A stretch of 9,901 nt of DNA from an uncultured Bacilli bacterium (GTDB taxonomy: Bacteria > Bacillota_I > Bacilli_A > RF39 > UBA660): assembly GCA_934096785.1 (NCBI GenBank), contig CAKONA010000027.1, positions 1 through 9,901 on the forward strand, in the 5' to 3' direction. Below the pieces are notes generated by a model. That model had not been told where the DNA came from. It saw only the letters and a list, made by a program, of their open reading frames with translations, and searched no databases. Position numbers and translations under genes: made by a program. Below, piece after piece: positions 6,762 through 9,901 of the stretch (its first letter is position 1; each line of letters starts with the position of its first letter).

Positions 6762-7849
6762 AAAAGACAAATGAAAAAGTAAATAGCTTCTCTCTAAGTG
6801 TACTAGTTATTACATTATCAGGTGCTCCATTCTGGGGAATACTTACTAGTTACATTCTTTATAATTCAAGAGAATCTACTCCAATATCAATGGTAATCGG
6901 ATACATTCTAGGACTCATTATCTCTAAAGTTTTCTTATCATTTAATGACACATATAAAGATTTAATATCATCAAAAAAGATAGAAAAGATTTATGAAAAA
7001 TTTGGTATTATTATTAACTTTATTGAAGTCATCCTAGCACTTTTCGCATACATATTTTTATGCTATAGACTCTCATCATTCTTATCAAGTCAATATCTAA
7101 TTGAAACACCACAAATTTATTTCTATCTTTTAATACTGGCACTTACCTACTATATCGCATCAAAAGGTATTGAAACACTAACTAGGGTTGCAATCATTTC
7201 TCTTTATGTTTCAATCTTTATATTTATTTTTGACTACTCAATTCTATTTAAAGAAATTAACTGGAACAACTTTCTACCACTTTTCACAGTAAATATAAAA
7301 AGTATATTAAAGTCATCAGTAATCTATGCATTATTTTCATCAGTTCTTCCGATGTTCTCTTTAAGTATAAAAAAGACAGATATAACAGACGAAGAAAACT
7401 TTAATAAAATGTATATTAAAATGTATTCAATATCTTCACTTATTCTATTTATAGCAATTACTTTCACAATAGGAGTTTATGGTATTAGACTATCTAGTTT
7501 ATTTGATTATCCACTATATACAGTACTTAAAAAAATAGAACTATTCTCATTCATTGATTCAATTGAAAACATAAGCGTTATATTATGGATACTATATTCA
7601 ATTAATGCATCCGCAGCAGTACTCCTATCAATATTTAATAATTTAAAAGAAGCACTAAACCTTAGTAACAAAAGACTAAAATACGCAAAACTAATCATAA
7701 TGATTGTAATATTTCTAATAACACTACTATTCTATAATAAAAATAGTTACATAGAAACCATAGAATACATTAAATACCCTATCTATGTAACATTCACATT
7801 ATTCATAATAACTCTCATTTCTCTAGTAATATCTAAATTAAAGAAATAA
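6758..7849 (+). CDS. Spore germination receptor subunit B (GerAB/GerKB family transporter-like)
   Basis: A 363-residue integral membrane protein with about ten predicted helices, belonging to the GerAB family of the APC transporter superfamily (PF03845). Family features include SKGIETLTRVA (135-145) and YPLYTVLKKIELFSFIDSIENISVILWIL (251-279), the latter corresponding to the conserved loop and helix containing the aromatic/acidic RxE-like block. In B. subtilis the B subunit binds the germinant. The N-terminal segment lacks the usual glutamine-containing start of the first helix, so ligand specificity cannot be guessed. It overlaps gerC by 4 bp, with AGGAG 10 nt upstream of the ATG. The A-C-B order equals that of the B. 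subtilis gerK operon rather than gerA (A-B-C). The stop is followed immediately by the stop codon of the convergent gene, with no terminator visible. Confidence 0.92.
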   Translation: MKKTNEKVNSFSLSVLVITLSGAPFWGILTSYILYNSRESTPISMVIGYILGLIISKVFLSFNDTYKDLISSKKIEKIYEKFGIIINFIEVILALFAYIFLCYRLSSFLSSQYLIETPQIYFYLLILALTYYIASKGIETLTRVAIISLYVSIFIFIFDYSILFKEINWNNFLPLFTVNIKSILKSSVIYALFSSVLPMFSLSIKKTDITDEENFNKMYIKMYSISSLILFIAITFTIGVYGIRLSSLFDYPLYTVLKKIELFSFIDSIENISVILWILYSINASAAVLLSIFNNLKEALNLSNKRLKYAKLIIMIVIFLITLLFYNKNSYIETIEYIKYPIYVTFTLFIITLISLVISKLKK

Positions 7850-8308
7850 TTATTTTAACTTCATCACTAAACCTTCAACATAATTATAAGCACTACTTTT
7901 ACTTAAATCACATTCTTTACTTTTATAAACACTACCATCTCTATAAGTAGTTACTCTCTCATCATCACTAAACACATCAACACTATGAAAAGGAACCTTT
8001 GAAACACTATCATGTAATAGTGTTATTTCACTTTCAACAATAATTTTATCTCCATCATAAATAACACCATTTAACCATTTATTTTCGCATTCATTAGATA
8101 TTGCTCCACTAAATCTAACAGTGTTATCAATTTTATGAAGACTCATAACAACAATATCATAATTACAGGGCCCATTACATGCATTATGAATACTATCCAT
8201 AACTTCCTTAGTATTACGAATAACATTCAAATAAAAGTCCCCATCTTCTTCATTTAACCCATCATATCTAAATCTTGTTTCATATATTAATCTATCAGTT
8301 TTATTCAT
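7850..8308 (-). CDS. Hypothetical protein, 152 residues, unrecognised family
   Basis: I do not recognise this protein. It is acidic, with no signal peptide or membrane segment, and the alternation of residues from about 48 onward (YDIVVMSLHKI, VRFSGAIS, KIIVESEITLL, HSVDVFSDDERVTTYRDG) suggests a beta-rich fold. Four cysteines occur, two in a CNGPC pair (44 and 48) plus 74 and 133, which could bind metal or form disulfides. The C-terminus looks helical (SSAYNYVEGLVMKL). A GTG at 8314 is in frame but overlaps the SD; the ATG at 8308 has AGGAG 5 nt upstream and is the better start. It lies 36 nt past the khpA stop, just after a strong terminator, so its promoter is uncertain. It shares no intergenic space with gerB on the other strand. 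Good RBS and normal codon use argue that it is a real gene. Confidence 0.75.
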   Translation of the reverse strand: MNKTDRLIYETRFRYDGLNEEDGDFYLNVIRNTKEVMDSIHNACNGPCNYDIVVMSLHKIDNTVRFSGAISNECENKWLNGVIYDGDKIIVESEITLLHDSVSKVPFHSVDVFSDDERVTTYRDGSVYKSKECDLSKSSAYNYVEGLVMKLK

Positions 8309-8319
8309 TTTCACTCCTC

Positions 8320-8346
8320 AAAAAAAGAAATAGTCTCCTATTTCTT
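8320..8346 (-). terminator. Strong intrinsic terminator after rpsP-khpA
   Basis: On the minus strand AAGAAATAG (8338-8346) pairs with CTATTTCTT (8325-8333), a 9-bp perfect stem closed by a GAGA tetraloop, followed by an uninterrupted T run (8320-8326 including the stem end). The khpA stop codon overlaps the base of the stem. The SD of the next gene begins immediately after the T run. Confidence 0.85.
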
Positions 8347-8587
8347 AGAATGAATCTATGTTTACTTTAACTTTCTTATTACCTTCATTATAAGCTTTTG
8401 CTTGTATTAAAGTCTTTATACTAGTAGCAATCTTACCTTTTTTACCAATTACTCTACCCATATCACTTTCAGACACAAGTATTTCAATAGTGACATCATC
8501 TTCACTACTAAATTCTTGAACTTTAACTAAATCAGGTTCCTTAACAAGTTTCTTAACTATTAATTCAGAAAATTCAACTAAATTCAT
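8345..8587 (-). CDS. khpA: KH-domain RNA-binding protein KhpA (YlqC)
   Basis: This 80-residue protein is a single small KH domain with the RNA-binding loop GRVIGKKGK (residues 44-52, GxxG at 48-51) between two helices. It matches KhpA/YlqC in length (about 75-82) and in location directly after rpsP, as in B. subtilis and streptococci. KhpA binds RNA broadly and often works with KhpB/Jag in controlling cell division, envelope and small-RNA metabolism. Its ATG shares one base with the rpsP stop (TAATG). No SD is visible in the end of rpsP, so translation probably depends on re-initiation by ribosomes finishing rpsP. The usual downstream partners rimM, trmD and rplS are absent here; a strong terminator closes the operon instead. 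Confidence 0.95.
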   Translation of the reverse strand: MNLVEFSELIVKKLVKEPDLVKVQEFSSEDDVTIEILVSESDMGRVIGKKGKIATSIKTLIQAKAYNEGNKKVKVNIDSF

Positions 8588-8856
8588 TATTTACTATTTT
8601 TAGCTTTATGGAATTCTTCCATAACACCTACTTCACTTAAAATGTTTCTAGCTGTATCTGTAGGTTGAGCTCCTTCCTTTAACCATTTTAAAGCTGCTTC
8701 TTTATTTACATTATATTTAGTAGCTTCTAAAGGCATATAAGTTCCTATAGATTCAATAACATTACCATCTCTTTTAGCTCTAGAATCAGCTACTACAACA
8801 CGATAGTAAGGTCTTTTCTTAGCTCCCATTCTTTTAAGTCTAATTTTAACTGCCAT
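8587..8856 (-). CDS. rpsP: 30S ribosomal protein bS16
   Basis: The 89-residue protein is bS16, an assembly protein of the 30S body that binds 16S rRNA. The N-terminal [28 protein letters not shown] (residues 4-31) and the following IESIGTYMP are diagnostic, and [16 protein letters not shown] (59-74) is the conserved C-terminal block. Its length is normal for Firmicutes. AGGAGG lies 7 nt before the ATG, among the strongest SDs in the window. It is the first gene of a two-gene operon with khpA, coupled through TAATG. In B. subtilis ffh precedes rpsP and rimM-trmD-rplS follow; here a surface-protein gene lies upstream and the operon has been shortened. Confidence 0.98.
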   Translation of the reverse strand: MAVKIRLKRMGAKKRPYYRVVVADSRAKRDGNVIESIGTYMPLEATKYNVNKEAALKWLKEGAQPTDTARNILSEVGVMEEFHKAKNSK

Positions 8857-8880
8857 ATCTTTTCCTCCTCAGTGATTAAT

Positions 8881-8909
8881 AATATACACTATTTATTATA
8901 GAATGTCAA
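8881..8909 (-). promoter_or_regulatory. Main candidate promoter for rpsP-khpA
   Basis: On the minus strand a consensus TTGACA (8904-8909), a 17-bp spacer and TATATT (8881-8886). The predicted start is near 8874, leaving a leader of about 18 nt with the AGGAGG site. It fits the high expression expected of a ribosomal protein gene. Confidence 0.7.
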
Positions 8910-8923
8910 CCATTTTTGGTTAA
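8895..8923 (-). promoter_or_regulatory. Second candidate promoter for rpsP-khpA
   Basis: TTAACC (8918-8923), a 17-bp spacer and a perfect TATAAT (8895-8900), offset 14 bp upstream of the other candidate. The two promoters overlap, so RNA polymerase could not occupy both at once. Confidence 0.45.
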
Positions 8924-8924
8924 C
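8905..8924. repeat. Inverted repeat spanning both rpsP -35 boxes
   Basis: Minus-strand GTTAACCA, loop AAAA, TGGTTGAC. As RNA this is an 8-bp stem with one U-G pair; as DNA it is a near-perfect palindrome with one mismatch. It has no T run, so it is a poor terminator for the upstream gene and could instead be an operator. No better terminator for the upstream gene is visible in 8857-8951. Confidence 0.6.
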
Positions 8925-8951
8925 ACATTTAAAAAGTTAGAACTTACCTAT

Positions 8952-9901
8952 CTATTCTACTATATAAGGATTAGCAAGAGAGCCATCTCCACTTGTTACA
9001 ATTGCTTTAGAGTTAAGGGCTATAACAGGTCGAAGGCCATAATTATAATCTATATGATTATCACTGTAATGACCATAACTTGCAATATTATTAGAAACAG
9101 TTAATCCGCCAGCAAAATAAGCAGGTGTTAATGTCCAATATATATATCCAGCATGTAAAAAATAAGTATAATTATGTAAATATATAACACCGCCAGAATA
9201 CGCGGCTTCATCACCGGTAATCATTCCAATAGGTGCAGATAATTTTTTATTTCCAAATTTGTTATTGCTCATAGTAAACAAATCATTTAATTCATTTTTA
9301 CACTTATATGTTGGAGTTTTATTAGTTGTATTTCTTAAATATGAACTGAAATATGTTGTATTATTTCCTATACCACCATCCTTGCTTATTGTAGTTCTAT
9401 CATTACAATATCCTGCATCACTACTTATCTTATCAGAAAGAGAAGACATATTAGTAGAATACCAGCTTTCTATTTTTGATTTAATTGGGCTATCTATCTT
9501 ATTACTCAAAGCTTGAATTTTAGAAGTTGTATAATGTGCAGAAACTATCTTACAAGTTCTTAGTCTATTTGTATCATTTGCATCTTTATCAGTTTTAACA
9601 ATTTTAGTTAGATACTCACAATTAGATGTCACAGAAATACTTAAACATGTATAATATCCAATATAATCATCGGTATATGAACCATTTATAATATCACCAG
9701 TTAATGAGTATTTACCCGTTGTTTTATCAAATGAATATGTCTTTGACATTTTAATTTCCGATGAATTTGAAGATGTCCACCAAGTTCTATTTGCTGATTC
9801 GACACTAATGTATTTATCAGGTGCTTCAGGTTGCATATATCCAGCATAAGCAGAATCTCCAAATAAACTATTATATTGTCCAGTACCAATTATAGAATTA
9901 T
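8952..9901 (-). CDS. Probable secreted or pilin-like surface protein, C-terminal 315 residues; 5' end outside the window
   Basis: The reading frame is open to the right edge, 21 codons beyond the first internal ATG (9836), so the true N-terminus is missing. The visible protein is rich in Ser, Thr, Asn and Tyr, with five cysteines, no membrane segment and a neutral character, typical of an extracellular protein. The central part (KSKIESWYSTNM, DAGYCNDRTTI, TPTYKCKNELNDLFT) and the C-terminal domain (IGMITGDEAAYSGG at 224-237, YWTLTPAY at 254-261, YGLRPVIAL at 287-295, GDGSLANPYIVE at the end) resemble, from memory, large families of hypothetical proteins in uncultured gut Firmicutes, some carrying prepilin-type N-termini. 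The YW...GLRPV layout recalls DUF6273-like or C-type-lectin-like folds. Function is unknown; a surface structure or adhesin is inference. Codons such as GGC and CCG look slightly commoner than in neighbouring genes. Confidence 0.7.
   Translation of the reverse strand, partial: NSIIGTGQYNSLFGDSAYAGYMQPEAPDKYISVESANRTWWTSSNSSEIKMSKTYSFDKTTGKYSLTGDIINGSYTDDYIGYYTCLSISVTSNCEYLTKIVKTDKDANDTNRLRTCKIVSAHYTTSKIQALSNKIDSPIKSKIESWYSTNMSSLSDKISSDAGYCNDRTTISKDGGIGNNTTYFSSYLRNTTNKTPTYKCKNELNDLFTMSNNKFGNKKLSAPIGMITGDEAAYSGGVIYLHNYTYFLHAGYIYWTLTPAYFAGGLTVSNNIASYGHYSDNHIDYNYGLRPVIALNSKAIVTSGDGSLANPYIVE

Noticed and set aside
7507..7698. Open frame of 63 codons on the minus strand
   Set aside because: It is antisense to gerB, whose protein sequence is clearly real here.
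8916..9104. Open frame of 62 codons on the plus strand
   Set aside because: It overlaps the surface-protein gene on the opposite strand and has no ribosome binding site or recognisable product.
9001..9120. Diversity-generating retroelement target in the lectin-like C-terminal domain
   Set aside because: No reverse transcriptase, template repeat or second copy of the region is present in the window.
9259..9516. Open frames of 85 codons (plus) and, at 9701-9889, 62 codons (minus)
   Set aside because: Both are out of frame or antisense to the continuous surface-protein frame, which runs open to the window edge.
9834..9836. ATG at 9836 as the start of the surface protein
   Set aside because: The frame stays open for 21 more codons to the window edge, no SD precedes this ATG, and the residues upstream look like the same protein.
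1..9901. CRISPR array, tRNA, rRNA, insertion sequence or defence island
   Set aside because: No spaced repeats, cloverleaf-like segments, transposase motifs or terminal inverted repeats were seen; a lone Fic protein does not make a defence system.

Overview
The window comes from a very AT-rich (roughly 30% GC by eye), densely packed genome of an endospore-forming Firmicute, most likely of Bacilli type. Sporulation is shown by a close CotE homologue (outer spore-coat morphogenesis) and a complete three-gene GerA-family germinant-receptor operon. Genes carry strong AGGAGG-type ribosome binding sites. TGA is used as a stop, in the ATGA overlaps of the ger operon, so the code is standard table 11 and not the Mycoplasma/Spiroplasma code. 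The partial surface protein at the right end resembles proteins I recall from uncultured gut Bacilli. That placement is inference.

Left half (1-4245), all on the minus strand and mostly as separate transcription units: the N-terminal part of a J-domain protein (cut by the window edge), a stand-alone DHH/DHHA1 phosphodiesterase like the catalytic half of GdpP, cotE, a class II Fic AMP-transferase, and a membrane-anchored metallophosphoesterase. The J-domain, DHH, Fic and metallophosphoesterase genes each have a recognisable vegetative promoter. The promoter evidence for cotE is weaker and may be sporulation-specific. Intrinsic terminators follow the metallophosphoesterase gene and cotE. The cotE terminator is overlaid on its own stop codon and on the -35 box of the next gene.

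Centre (4318-7849), plus strand: the germinant-receptor operon in the order A-C-B, with 4-bp ATGA overlaps between genes. GerA and GerB are membrane subunits and GerC is a lipoprotein. Together they should form an inner-spore-membrane receptor for nutrient germinants.

Right part (7850-9901), minus strand: an unrecognised 152-residue protein whose stop codon abuts the gerB stop; khpA, translationally coupled to rpsP, with a strong terminator after it; a compact rpsP promoter region with two possible promoters whose -35 boxes sit in the two arms of an inverted repeat; and the C-terminal 315 residues of a probable secreted or pilin-like surface protein that runs off the window.

There is no CRISPR array, insertion sequence, tRNA, rRNA or phage gene here. 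I do not see a new multi-gene system. The points most worth a second look are regulatory overlaps and a few divergent proteins.
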